A stretch of DNA of 64,000 nt from Axinella damicornis (taxonomy: Eukaryota; Porifera; Demospongiae; Axinellida; Axinellidae), in the NCBI GenBank assembly GCA_963931865.1, contig OZ007516.1, forward strand, positions 4,747,897 to 4,811,896, given 5' to 3'. Below are positions 12,836-23,500 of the stretch, piece after piece; positions within the stretch are counted from its first letter, which is position 1, and every line of letters starts with the position of its first letter. A program made the position numbers and the translations under genes. Below the pieces are notes generated by a model. That model was given only the letters and a program-made list of their open reading frames with translations. It was not told the DNA's origin and did not search any database.

Positions 12836-13835
12836 CTATAGTGAGGTGAATACTGTCCTGGGAACAGTTGAACATTTAGAACAGGGGCATGAATAGTGGA
12901 AGGAGCAGGTGGATTCGGGGTTGAAGTTGGCGAGAAAATGGTTCCAAAGAGTAACTTTGAGACGACGCTTTATTAGCTTGTAGCTAAGAGTCAAGTCTAT
13001 AGCCGGGAGTGAATTCCATAGAGATGGTAGCTAATCTATTGAAATAAAAGTGTTTATCTCTTGAATGCTTTGATAGAGGTTGGACTAGCTTCATATGCGA
13101 TCCAGACCTAGTTTGGTTCGTATTGAAGGAGACAAAATTGACAATATTAAATGAGCTGCTGTTAGCATCAGGAGATTTCAAAGATTTGATGAAGAAGCAG
13201 ATGTCGTGTAGTTCGAACAACATCGATAGAGGCAGTAGGTGCAGCTTTGTCAACCTTGCTTTGTAGTCAGAAGTATAGTTGTTTAGAATGTATTTTGTTG
13301 CACGGCGTTGAATTGATTCTATTAAGTTGATGTCTTTGATCAGAACCGGTCTCCAGATTTGTGAGCCATATAACAGTTGGGATCTCACAAGAGATATGTA
13401 GAGTCGTTTCTTTGTACTGATACTATTTGTAGCACAGAAAGTGCGGCGAAGCAGCCCCAACTTCTGGTAGGGTTTAGAGGATATATATGAGGTGCAGGTG
13501 ATCTGTCCACTTAAGGTCAGATGCTATTACAATGCCCAGGTCTTTGTGAGAGTTGCAAGGTGCAATTGACCGACCATTTATGTAGTAGGAGGAGTCAGCT
13601 GTAGACAGAGGGTTAGAGCGTTTGGTATTGATGGATAAGAGACGGAGCTTAGTTTCATTAAATGCCAACAGCCACTTTTTGCTCCAAGAGGAAACCCCAT
13701 CCAGGTCGGATTGCAGCAGGAGACTATCAGAAGGTAATAAGATACTAAGATACTGTAACACGGCCGATTTACTGTAGCGAAGACTTGAGGTAACTTGATG
13801 GTTGAATATAGATGTTTCTGGTATGTGCAATGCAT
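12836..13835 (-). pseudogene. LINE reverse-transcriptase 3' remnant
   Basis: Minus-strand frames carry the C-terminal part of a non-LTR polymerase: WSKKWLLAFNETK, HKDLGIVIASDLKWTDH, then SLVRSQLLYGSQIWRP and IESIQRRATKYIL. In another frame it ends with LWNHFLANFNPESTC and CPCSKC, followed by a stop at 12836-12838. Frame changes near 13465 and 12990 make it non-functional. The sequence differs from the LINE at 10755, so it is a different family. Confidence 0.8.
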
Positions 13836-14422
13836 GAGTGCATTTATAATATTATAGTAAAGTGTACTAACGATCTAAGGCCTAATAAGAATTGCACAAT
13901 ATCCCGCTAGTCCTATACACCAAAAGAACAGGAAAACAATACAGCAAAGAACAGGAAACCAAGGCCTAAGACATGAGGCTGAATGAAGTACAACACAAGG
14001 ATATAGCACCTATACAGCCTAAGGGAAATGAATATAAGAAGCATAGACATGAAATCATAGTAACTAGGCAACGTATGCATAAGTCCTTAAAATCTATTAC
14101 AATACCATGGAGTGTAATAAAGCATGCATTAATTATTGTAGGTCCACTCATGGAGACATGAAAATTGCCTTGCAATAATAATAATTATACCCCTACATTT
14201 GTAACAGAGCATCCTCCTGCTTGGCTTCATGGCTCATAGCTAATCAATTGGTTTCGCATAACTGAACATTTGCACCATTAGGGAGGTACTTATACTATAT
14301 CTGGGGAAAGACAAGATATACAACACACGTGACTAGTTTCTAAGCTTACAAATACATAAAACTGCCATGTTAAGGTGGCAGATACCCCTTTATGTTAGGT
14401 TACCTATAAACGTCAGGGGCCC
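13836..14422. other. Repeat-rich gap, no gene seen
   Basis: AT-rich sequence between two LINE remnants. I see no exon, hairpin or RNA gene in it. Confidence 0.35.
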
Positions 14423-15195
14423 CCGACGTTTAAAGCCAGAGCCAAGAAGCACTTGGGGATGCTCTATCGCCGCTTTTATCGTGACGCTGATTCTAGCACA
14501 CTGAGGATGTTATACACCACCTCTATGAGACCCCTGCTGGAATATGCAGTCCCGGTGTGGGACTCTCACCTGTTAAAGGACATTAAAGCTATAGAGTCTG
14601 TGCAAAGATTCACTACCAAAGTGCGTACGAAGGCCTGGCTGGGTGTTGACTATAATGATCGGCCCAGTATGCTGAATCTGACGACCCTGGAGACAAGGCG
14701 GACCGTCCTAAAGCATTGCTTTTTGTACAAATAAATGGCCTGACTTTCCTCCCTAACCCCCCCATCATCCCCAGGCCTAACACCTTACATGACACCAGGT
14801 CACACACCCTCACTTTGCAGGTTCCTTTTGCACACAGTGTGAGCTTCTATAGCTAACTCCTTTTGTTGTCAAGCTCCCCGACTATGGAACGAACTACCAC
14901 TTTGAGATTGTAACATCTTCCTCCATTGCATCCTTTAAGAGAGCGTGTTGTATTTATTTATCTACACCTTCATTAATGTAGTTTATAATTAGGGATCATG
15001 TCTTGTATTAGCCTATGTTGCTATGTACATGTATCCTAGCCTCGTTCCCAGGCCTCCGCCCAGACTTTATCTCGCAGCCGTGTTCTCCACGGCTGCGAGA
15101 TAAAGTCTGGGCGGAGGCCTGGGAACGAGGCTACATGTATCCTTGTCTATTATGACAGAATTGTTAAAAATAAAAATAAAAATAAAAAGATAATT
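14423..15195 (+). pseudogene. LINE 3' end with (AAAAT)n tail, interrupted by E2
   Basis: Encodes a fragment of the RT C-terminus (MGMLYRRFYRDADSSTL, MRPLLEYAVPVWD, AIESVQRFTTK). A broken terminal part follows (RLWNELPL). The 3' end is an (AAAAT)n tail near 15170-15195, typical of non-LTR integration. The foldback element at 15037-15133 is inserted between the coding remnant and the tail, so it is younger than this LINE copy. Confidence 0.8.
15037..15133. mobile_element. Foldback element E2 (97 bp, exact 9-bp TSD)
   Basis: TAGCCTCGTTCCCAGG opens the element and its complement closes it. Each arm is about 46 bp and nearly perfect, with a loop of about 5 nt. catgtatcc flanks both sides exactly (15028-15036 and 15134-15142). 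Confidence 0.85.
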
Positions 15196-15221
15196 ATAAT
15201 ACATGTTTTTGCCTTCCTTCT

Positions 15222-15480
15222 AACTCAACCATGCACTAATCAAACTTACTAGATCTAGAAGGTTCTGGACGTGGAGGAAATAGTTCGTTGTGAATTCTCA
15301 GATGGAAAAGATGATACGTCAGTGACTTCCTTCAAGGCGTGGATGATTGGTAGTAACGCCACTGAAATAAAAATGATGTGCTATCCAGGTTTATGCCTCA
15401 GATCTGGTGATGTAAATGGCACCAATTAGCTTCAGATAAAGCCAATGTCTTCACCACCGGAGCGCCTTGAATTCAGTCAG
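15222..15480. pseudogene. Internally inverted scrap of a vWA exon
   Basis: 15222-15290 matches the 3' end of the vWA exons of genes A-C on the minus strand (CAAACTTACTAG then GAAGGTTC). 15291-15480 matches an interior part of the same exon but reads on the plus strand (SDGKDDTSV, AWMIGSNATEIK, then GCCAATGTCTTCACCACC). Stops and frame breaks are present. It is a dead fragment with one half inverted relative to the other. Confidence 0.7.
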
Positions 15481-15600
15481 GTACACATAGACCGGTTTTT
15501 GCTATTTGCTATTGTTTGACTCCATTTCGATGTTGCGAGATTTCAATTTTCTTCGCCTGACAGACAGACAACAGACAGACGACTATGCGCGCGCGGGGTA
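15481..15600. repeat. Interspersed repeat, copy 1 (inverted relative to 23215)
   Basis: The reverse complement of this segment matches 23215-23425 over GTGTACCTGACTGAA, GGAGTCAAACAATAGC and the CTGTCTGTCTGT tract. I do not recognise the family. 15601-15907 then holds a 25-G run at 15679-15703 and the immediate upstream region of the methyltransferase-like gene. Confidence 0.55.
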
Positions 15601-15907
15601 ATTATGGCAGAAGCGCTGGCGGTGTGATTATAGCTAGCCAGCTCGATCGTATACCCAGCAGTCAGGGTTTCATCTACTGGGGGGGGGGGGGGGGGGGGGG
15701 GGGCAGGGGGGAAGCTTCCCCCCCAAACAGTCTAGCTTCCCCCCCAAAGAAGAGATTGACTATATCATTACATCATAGGTAATACCATATTAGGACTCAG
15801 ATTAATTAACCTCAAAACATTTTGCACGGCACTTGCCACTACTTCCCCCCCAAACATTTTTTCTAGATGAAACCCTGCCAGTGTGATCACGTCATAAAAA
15901 TCGCGTG

Positions 15908-16804
15908 ATGACAATGGCGTTGTGGAGATCGATACCAGTGTTGCGCGCACCCTTTACAGCACTGCGCTATCAGTTGTTGCAGAAACCACTTCTCCCCTCA
16001 TTGGCGTCACTGTCATACCAACCGCCATTCAACAACGAGCCCGCAGACTACAAACAGGTGGTGATCGACCGCAAGAAGAAGTTGGATTCCCTCTTGTCCA
16101 GCAAGAACCGTTTCCAGCGAATCAGCGAGCGAGAGGACCGCTCAGACGTACCACCAGAGTACAGTAAGTGTCTGAGCAAGGGGAAATACTTGTCGCTCTA
16201 CCGGGGATTCGATGTGTGCAAGGCTCCTGAAGACTTTGTTCTCTACCACCAACTGTTCTCTTATGTCAAGCCAGCAACTGTGATCGAGCTGGGGACGTTT
16301 GTGGGTGGAATGGCAATATGGATAACAGACACACTAAAGCTATTGGACATCCCCTGTCAAGTGTACAGTATGGATCTTGACCTGTCACAGCTGAATGAGA
16401 AGGTGAAGCGACTAAAACCAGACAACCTGACCTTCCTCAACGGTGACAGTTTTGCCATTGATCGGACCTTCTCGGCCAAGTTCCTGTCCACCCTACCCCA
16501 TCCCTGGGTGGTGGTTGAAGATGCCCACGCCAACATGGGTGGTGTGCTGAGGCACTTCCACCAGTACATGAAGGAGGGCGACTACTTTTCAGTGGAGGAC
16601 ACTAACCCGTTCACTGCTGCTAAGGTTGGAATGGGCGGGGTCACCGATGACCAGTACACACTGATGGGTCCAAAACAGCTCACTGAGCTGAAGGGGTTCC
16701 TGAAAGAGTTTGAGGAGTACTACAGTATTGACAGCTTCATCACAGACCTGTTCGGGTATAACTGTAGTTGGCACTGGCACGGATTCATCAGGAGAATGAA
16801 GTGA
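15908..16804 (+). CDS. CmcI-family SAM-dependent methyltransferase-like protein
   Basis: One uninterrupted exon of 298 codons. The first ATG of the frame is at 15908. The Rossmann glycine-rich motif is VIELGTFVGGMAIW around residue 120. An acidic cofactor strand (VYSMDLDLS) follows, then WVVVEDAHANMGGV and YFSVEDTNP, and the end is WHWHGFIRRMK. This arrangement is that of the cephalosporin-hydroxylase/rhamnosyl O-methyltransferase (CmcI) family, which carries a Rossmann methyltransferase fold. The substrate cannot be told. The basic, Ser/Leu-rich N-terminus (RSIPVLRAPFTALRYQLLQK) could be an organelle-targeting peptide. Absence of introns, with multi-exon neighbours, would fit transfer from bacteria or retroposition; both are inference. 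Confidence 0.75.
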   Translation: MTMALWRSIPVLRAPFTALRYQLLQKPLLPSLASLSYQPPFNNEPADYKQVVIDRKKKLDSLLSSKNRFQRISEREDRSDVPPEYSKCLSKGKYLSLYRGFDVCKAPEDFVLYHQLFSYVKPATVIELGTFVGGMAIWITDTLKLLDIPCQVYSMDLDLSQLNEKVKRLKPDNLTFLNGDSFAIDRTFSAKFLSTLPHPWVVVEDAHANMGGVLRHFHQYMKEGDYFSVEDTNPFTAAKVGMGGVTDDQYTLMGPKQLTELKGFLKEFEEYYSIDSFITDLFGYNCSWHWHGFIRRMK

Positions 16805-16940
16805 TGTTTGTTTTGCTTTTAGATATTTTGACCATGGTACCTCAAATATTATACTGTTGGATCTCAACGGTGAAGGTATAATGATACTACTTACCTGACT
16901 TGACTTTTGAATTTATATAGGTCATTAGTAGGCCTTGATA

Positions 16941-17010
16941 AATTTTGCCAGCATAATTTTAATTAAGCAAAATAGGTAGCTGAAAGAAATGAAAATTATG
17001 CCGGCAAAAT
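16941..17010. repeat. Short hairpin
   Basis: ATTTTGCCAGCATAATTTT is answered by AAAATTATGCCGGCAAAAT about 30 bp later. It lies between the methyltransferase-like gene and the tRNA gene. Confidence 0.6.
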
Positions 17011-17082
17011 AGGTAAATATTTTAGCCACAATAAGCAAAATACAAGCTTTGGAGAGAGAGAATAATCAACAGAAAAAATTGT

Positions 17083-17155
17083 GGGACCAGCTGGGATTCG
17101 AACCCAAGACCTTCTGAGTACTAGTCAGACGCTCTTACCGCTAAGCCACTGGGCC
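17083..17155 (-). tRNA. tRNA-Thr: tRNA-Thr(AGU)-like gene
   Basis: Folds as a cloverleaf on the minus strand. The acceptor stem GGCCCAG/CTGGTCC has one C-U mismatch. The anticodon stem is TCTGA/TCAGA with loop CTAGTAC (anticodon AGT), and the T arm is TTGGG-TTCGAAT-CCCAG. The internal box A TGGCTTAGCGG and box B GGTTCGAATCC match consensus. A T6 Pol III terminator follows about four bases after the 3' end. There is no intron. The acceptor mismatch leaves open a tRNA pseudogene or the head of a SINE. The gap 17156-17793 shows nothing else. Confidence 0.7.
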
Positions 17156-17793
17156 CACGGCAGAGGAGCGGAAGCAAGGCTGTATATAACAGCGCAGGCT
17201 AGAGGACTTAGCCGATTCCAGCTGTCTTTCTCTCTCTCACGATTGTTTCACTGCCAGAAGTGGAGATCCCCTGCGGACGGGGTTACGGGCCTGGGTGGGT
17301 TGACTGTACAGACACATTGCCTGAGCGGACACTCTCACTGTCCACCACCACAGCCTCCGGCACAATTATCTCCCTACACATTGTCGCCTATTATACAACA
17401 GGCATCAAATGCTGAACTGCATATTAAATGCACAATTAACTCTGATGGGTTGCGTCAGGTTCTATGCAAAATAGGTACGTTTTGTTCACTGCATATCCTC
17501 TTAATCAGGATGTGACATACATGTTGACCACACTGATTGCGGAGATGATGGCCTATATAGTGGATACCAAAATTATGGCATGCAGTTGCATACGTACTAT
17601 TATTGTTATGAACTCTTGCTTATACATATTGGCATGGCAACAATTTCCTTGCTACTACATGTACAACTAACAATGCAGCAAAAGTGTACGTATGCATTCA
17701 AATTGAAAGGTGACCTAGTAATGGAGGCACGATGGGGGAGCTAGTCTAAGAGCAGGATCTATCTATCATTGTGCTTGTGGTGACAAAAGTCAT

Positions 17794-20470
17794 TTAGGCA
17801 AGTTTCTTCACAAGTATTTCTTCAATGGCCCTCAGTATATCTTGTTCAAGTGCCTCTGCATGTTGATAAAAGAGAATATGCAATTATATATAATGCTCAT
17901 TACCGATTACTGAATATTATTAACTGCTTCCTCTGCCTCTGTTCAATATATATAGCTACTCTTTTTCCCCATAGAAGAATTCACATCTTGCAGCAGCTAC
18001 TCATTTAGCATAGATCAAAGTGCTTGTGATGTTGCTTACTCTAGCTTTAGTCTAGTATGCTATTTCCAGGAAGTTTTCTGTCACAGATTTGATAATGATA
18101 AGCATGCACTCATTACTCAGCTTTTACTTCCTGTCTAGATATGGAATGCAGTCTTCTCATTGGTCAAACCTGCCAAACATCAGACTGGGAATTATATTTA
18201 TGACTCTGCAATACCTTTGTCTTTCTTGCTCTCCTTCAGACTGTCACCTAGAACACACAATCATTGTTAGGTCAGCCATGTTCAATTCGATAACCTAGGA
18301 GTGCTGCATCTCCAATGCAGATGGTTCTCATGCAGTTGCTGGGCCCATTAACGGGGGGTGGTGATAGCTATGACATCACTAAACTCGCTTGAGTTAGATA
18401 GCTCAAACAATATTTTTCAATAGATATGGAATGCAGTCTTCTCATTGGTCAAACCTGCCAAACATCAGACTGGGAATTATATTTATGACTCTGCAATACC
18501 TTTGTCTTTCTTGCTCTCCTTCAGACTGTCACCTAGAACACACAATCATTGTTAGGTCAGCCATGTTCAATTCATTTTTATTGATAACCTAGGCTAGGAG
18601 TGCTGCATCTCTAACCTTGTACCCAGTCCGGATCCCACGCCCAGCTTTTCGTCGCTTGCAGTACCGTACTGCAAGCGACGGAAAGCTGGGCGTGGGACTG
18701 GGAACGAGGCTACTGCATCTCCAATGCAGATGGTTTTCATGCAGTTGCAGGGCCAATTAACGGGGGTGGTGATATGACATCACTGAACTCGCTTGAGTTA
18801 GATTGCTCAAACAATATTTTTCAGTCTGAAAGGGCAAAGCCCTTCAACAGTAAAACCAGGGGCTTTAGTGGGATCAAACCCTGGACAGAGCCTGAGTTGA
18901 GCACTAGAGACTCTCACGCTACCAGTGCACCACCATGCACCCATTACAAATATTCAGCTCTTGCCAGGACTTACATCCATAGGGATCGCAGATCTTTTCG
19001 CCACCTGGGAGGTCTATACAGCGGCATTCAGCAGGGTTCACACTGGCAGTGCCTATTTTTAAGAAATGTGTAGCTAATAAGAACTGTAATATGAAAGTAA
19101 GGTTCTTCAATTCTAACTAGTGAGTTTCGAATTCGACTACAGTGTTGTGGTCTTCAACTGCTCGGCAAGTCATCACAGATACACGCACTACAGACATTCT
19201 CCACACCGGCACTAGCTAAATGAATTCTGGTTGGAATTGAAGAACAACTCCTAGCCAACCTAGAAAACAATTAATTTTTTGCAAAATGGCTTGTACTGAG
19301 CAATACCTGGTGCACATGAACACAACAAACATACATCTCCTTGTTTCGGAATCTATAATTATGTGAGTTTGTTGAACCAGCTAGGCTGTGTGTTGGCAAC
19401 AAAAATGCTGAGTCAGATATGGTCTTCCAGTCGATGCAGCACTTTCCCAATCTTATTCTGTCTCAGCAGTGTAAATATCCAATCAGCTCATGATTGCATT
19501 TTTGGCCAATCAGATTGCTTAGGAAAGTTCAACAGATGTTATTGTATATAGCCAGGTCCCCATTTGGGTATTGGTCACTAGAGTATGCAATAATGGAGGG
19601 GAAGCATGCAACATTAACCGTGTTTATAGTAATCACATTGCCCTGACATGTGTAAAAGACAACAAAATGTATGGAGATGTAGGGCTATCTAGCAGAACAG
19701 CAAAAAGTAAGAAAACAAGCAGGGATGATGGCATAAAACAGTTCAGTATACAACCCCATCTTACATATCTTTTCACATAATACATGTATAACGAGCAAAA
19801 ATATGTAGGGTTTTAATATGTAGATTTTTTTGTATTAGCATATATTGCGTGTCTGCTCTATCCCTACATATAGACTTTACCGAGTGTATGATAATGACAA
19901 AACGGTATACTTACAGCCAGGAGGGTAACATTCCTCAATGCCATTGGTAACGCTGCAAAAGCAACCTTCTGCCACTTTTACACTGCCTACAGGAAAAAGA
20001 GCAATAGGAAGTTCTAGTCCCCAAACTCTCACTTTCTCTGTTGGCATTGACAGCCGTTGATGATGACAACAGTGATACACATGTATGTGTGCCCAAGTAT
20101 ACATGTATATACACTAAGAACACGGGGGACCCCAAGCAAGTGAACTACCGTTTGCTCAACCCCAATCTCTTTCAGGCTTTACTCGAGGAAGCGGGAGACA
20201 TACAATTTCAACCAAACAAGATGAACTGACACGACTTCAGTGAGTGTCCTAAAGCCATACAAGTGTGAGAAATCCACTACATCCACTACTCTCAAGAAAT
20301 GTGCCATTCTTATCTTAACAACAATGGGACTCCTTCAGTTATATACGTAGCATACATTCTGAATTCCCACACCAATATATAGCACTAAGACAAAAGTTTG
20401 ACAATGCGTATAATATTATGTCATAGGTTAAATGCACAGCATGCTCTGTAGTGAGACTTAAAAATGACCG

Positions 20471-20508
<38 letters not shown>

Positions 20509-23500
20509 ATACTTCAATCATGCATCTTCACACTCAACGATGCACAAATCAAACTTACTAGGTGTAGGAAGTGGAGGTTCATTTGGACAAAACTGTTCAA
20601 GAAGTCTGTTGAATAATTTCACACGAATTCCTTGTGAATTCTTGTAACTACTGGTGGTAAAGACATTTGCTTCATCTGAAGTTATTGCATCCAGATTTGT
20701 AAGATTCTCTTTACCAGATCCGACTGCATAAAGTTGGATACCACATCCTCTTATTGCACTGGCGTTGCCAAGCATCCACACCCTTGATTCAGGTCCATTT
20801 ACTGATGTATCTTCATCTCCATCTGACAGCAAAATAGCTACTCTCTGCCTCCCAGTAATATTTTTTCCAAATTGTTTATCTTGAAGTAGCTTCTGGAGAC
20901 CTGCCTCTATGTAGGTAATAGTCCCATCCTTAAACTTGAGAGCATTGATTGTGTTGTCTAACTCTGCCTTGTCTTTGTAATCACCCAGTGGAACAGCCAC
21001 TTTAGACATTCGCTTATACGCATACTTTCCTGTTGGAAACAATCCTGTTCCCCAGAACTCAATAACTCCAACCCTGGTCACTCCTTGCCTTGTGATGTTG
21101 CCCGGTGATCCGATGTCAAACATATCAACAAAACTGACTATAAATTCCTTCAATCGTTGAAAACCACTTTCTTTCAAGCTTCTGGTTGAATCAAGGATAA
21201 AGTACATGTCTAATGACATTCGGCAGTGTAGCGGTGTTGGAGTTGCTACAGAAAGCAAAGAGAAGCTGAGTGAATCAAAGCATTGCATTACGGCAGCATA
21301 ATGGGCTCCTAGTTTGGCATACATTTGAAGTTGAATGGGACAGTTAATATTTTGCACCTTACATAAATTTGTAGTGGTATATAAGAGTATAAGTTTGAAC
21401 AAACAGTGGACACCTAAACTATTGAAGTTTGTTGACAATCATTGGAGGAGGGAGTAAGGAGTTGCAGATAACAGCAACTGGCCTGAGGAAATTAAGGCAA
21501 ATTGATATATACTGCACATCAATTGCTTTACAGATAGTGATAGTAGTATAGTATCGCTCAGTACTATTCCAAATGACTTTTGGTCCTAGTTGAAGTGGTA
21601 TGAAGGAGCATCTACCTCACATCACATCTATCTATATAGTCTTCCAAAATTGGATTGCTGAATTGAAACGATTTTATCTCGAAAAAAAAAGCGGTAATAT
21701 TAATTACACAAATAAATTATATTCCAATGTATGTGCTCCCCCATGACAGTTCTAAAGTCTACTGCATGTGCAAGGAAATAACAGTATACTTACGTGATAT
21801 TGTTGGCAGTGGAGTTGGCAAGGGTGATGGATAATTTTGACCAGGGAGTGTGGTGGTGGGCAAAGACGTGCTGGGTGCAAGTGTAGTGGTAGTGGGTAAG
21901 GGGAGTGTGGTGGAGGGGAGAGACGTGCTGGGTGCAACTTTAGTGGTAGTGGGTAGGTGGAGTGTGGTGGTGGGGAGAGTCGTGCTGGGTGCAAGTGTAG
22001 TGGTGGTGGGTAGGTGGAGTGTGGTGGTGGGGAGAGTCATGCTGGGTGCAAGTCTAGTGGTAGTGGGCAGGGGGAGTGTGGTGGAGGGGAGAGACGTCCT
22101 GGGTGCAACTTTAGTGGTAGTGGGTAGGTGGAGTGTGGTGGTGGGGAGAGTCGTGCTGGGTGCAAGTGTAGTGGTGGTGGGTAGGGGGGTTGTGGATGTG
22201 GGGCTGGGATGCTCTTTACAAGGGCAATGGCATCGGTTGCATGGACAGTCTCTGATGATGCTGTAAAAGCACACACCTGTTGACAGAATAGAATCTGTAG
22301 TAAGTCCTAATCCATTTTTGGGTGGTATAGCTAGCTACCTTGTATCAAATGACTGTGACCAAACAATCATCACACGTAAACAATCACAATTTGGTAATCA
22401 TTCTCAAAATCAAAATAGACGATGCTCCACATCTATGTCACCTGCATACAATCCCATCTTGAATATGCTTGACTACTCTGGGATCCTTACACCAACTAAG
22501 ATGCACAATTAATGAAAGACGTGCAAAAGTTTGCTTGCAAAGTTTGCCTCAAGCAATCATATGGCATTTAGACTATTGCAGTATGCTGCAAATGTATGGA
22601 GATGTAGGGATAGCAGAACAGCAAAAAGTAAGAAAACAAGCAGGGGTGATGGCTCAGTGTACAACCCCATCTTTACACATGTATAATGAGAAAATAATAT
22701 GCAGCTATAGCGTGTTGTATACTGAACTGTTTTATGCCATCATCCGGACACTCCCATGCAGTTCCTTACCGGGATAACAAGTTGTGGTGGAGAACCGAAC
22801 TTCGTGTGTGACTCCGCCAATGGTTGCATTTATTGCCGTCCAATTATGCAAAGTGGTTGGTGTACATCTTGGAATGAATGACAGGATACAAGTACCTGCA
22901 AAACAAACAGAGTCATAGCTATATTGTCACAACCACAGATCAATTAAATTCTATTCTTCCCTTGATCAGCCACAAGGCTCTGTGCCTCCAATGAGAAGTG
23001 AAATGAAGTCATACACAAAAACCTATACTGTAACAGTTACTCATGTGTCATGGTCAAAGTACCCATAACATTTACATATGCATCTCTCTCCCTCCCAGCG
23101 ATTGATCCTAAACGGGTTAAACGCGTCGCGCGATGGCCCCGGGCATGTCCGACAATTTGCATACCCGCACAGACTCTTAATGAAACTTAATCGGCATAAA
23201 GCAGGGAGGGTACAACGGTCAAAGGGCCATACGCGCACATGCGCGAAGCTGGGTTAAGCAATCGGTTTTGTCCGTCTGTCAGTCAGTCTGTCGTCTGTCT
23301 GTCTGTCAAAAATATATTGAAATCTCGCCACATAGACCCTCATAAACCATCGAAAGGGAGTCAAACAATAGCAAAAAACTGCTGTGTACCTGACTGAAGT
23401 CAAGGCGCTTCATTTCCTACTTTTCATAACTATTCATAACATTGGCTCCACCTCTTCGTCACCTCAGAGTCCCATCAAGAACAGGATACAGGATTTGTGA

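Noticed and set aside
21850..22266. Plus-strand Gly/Val-rich frame
   Set aside because: Antisense of the gene B linker exon.
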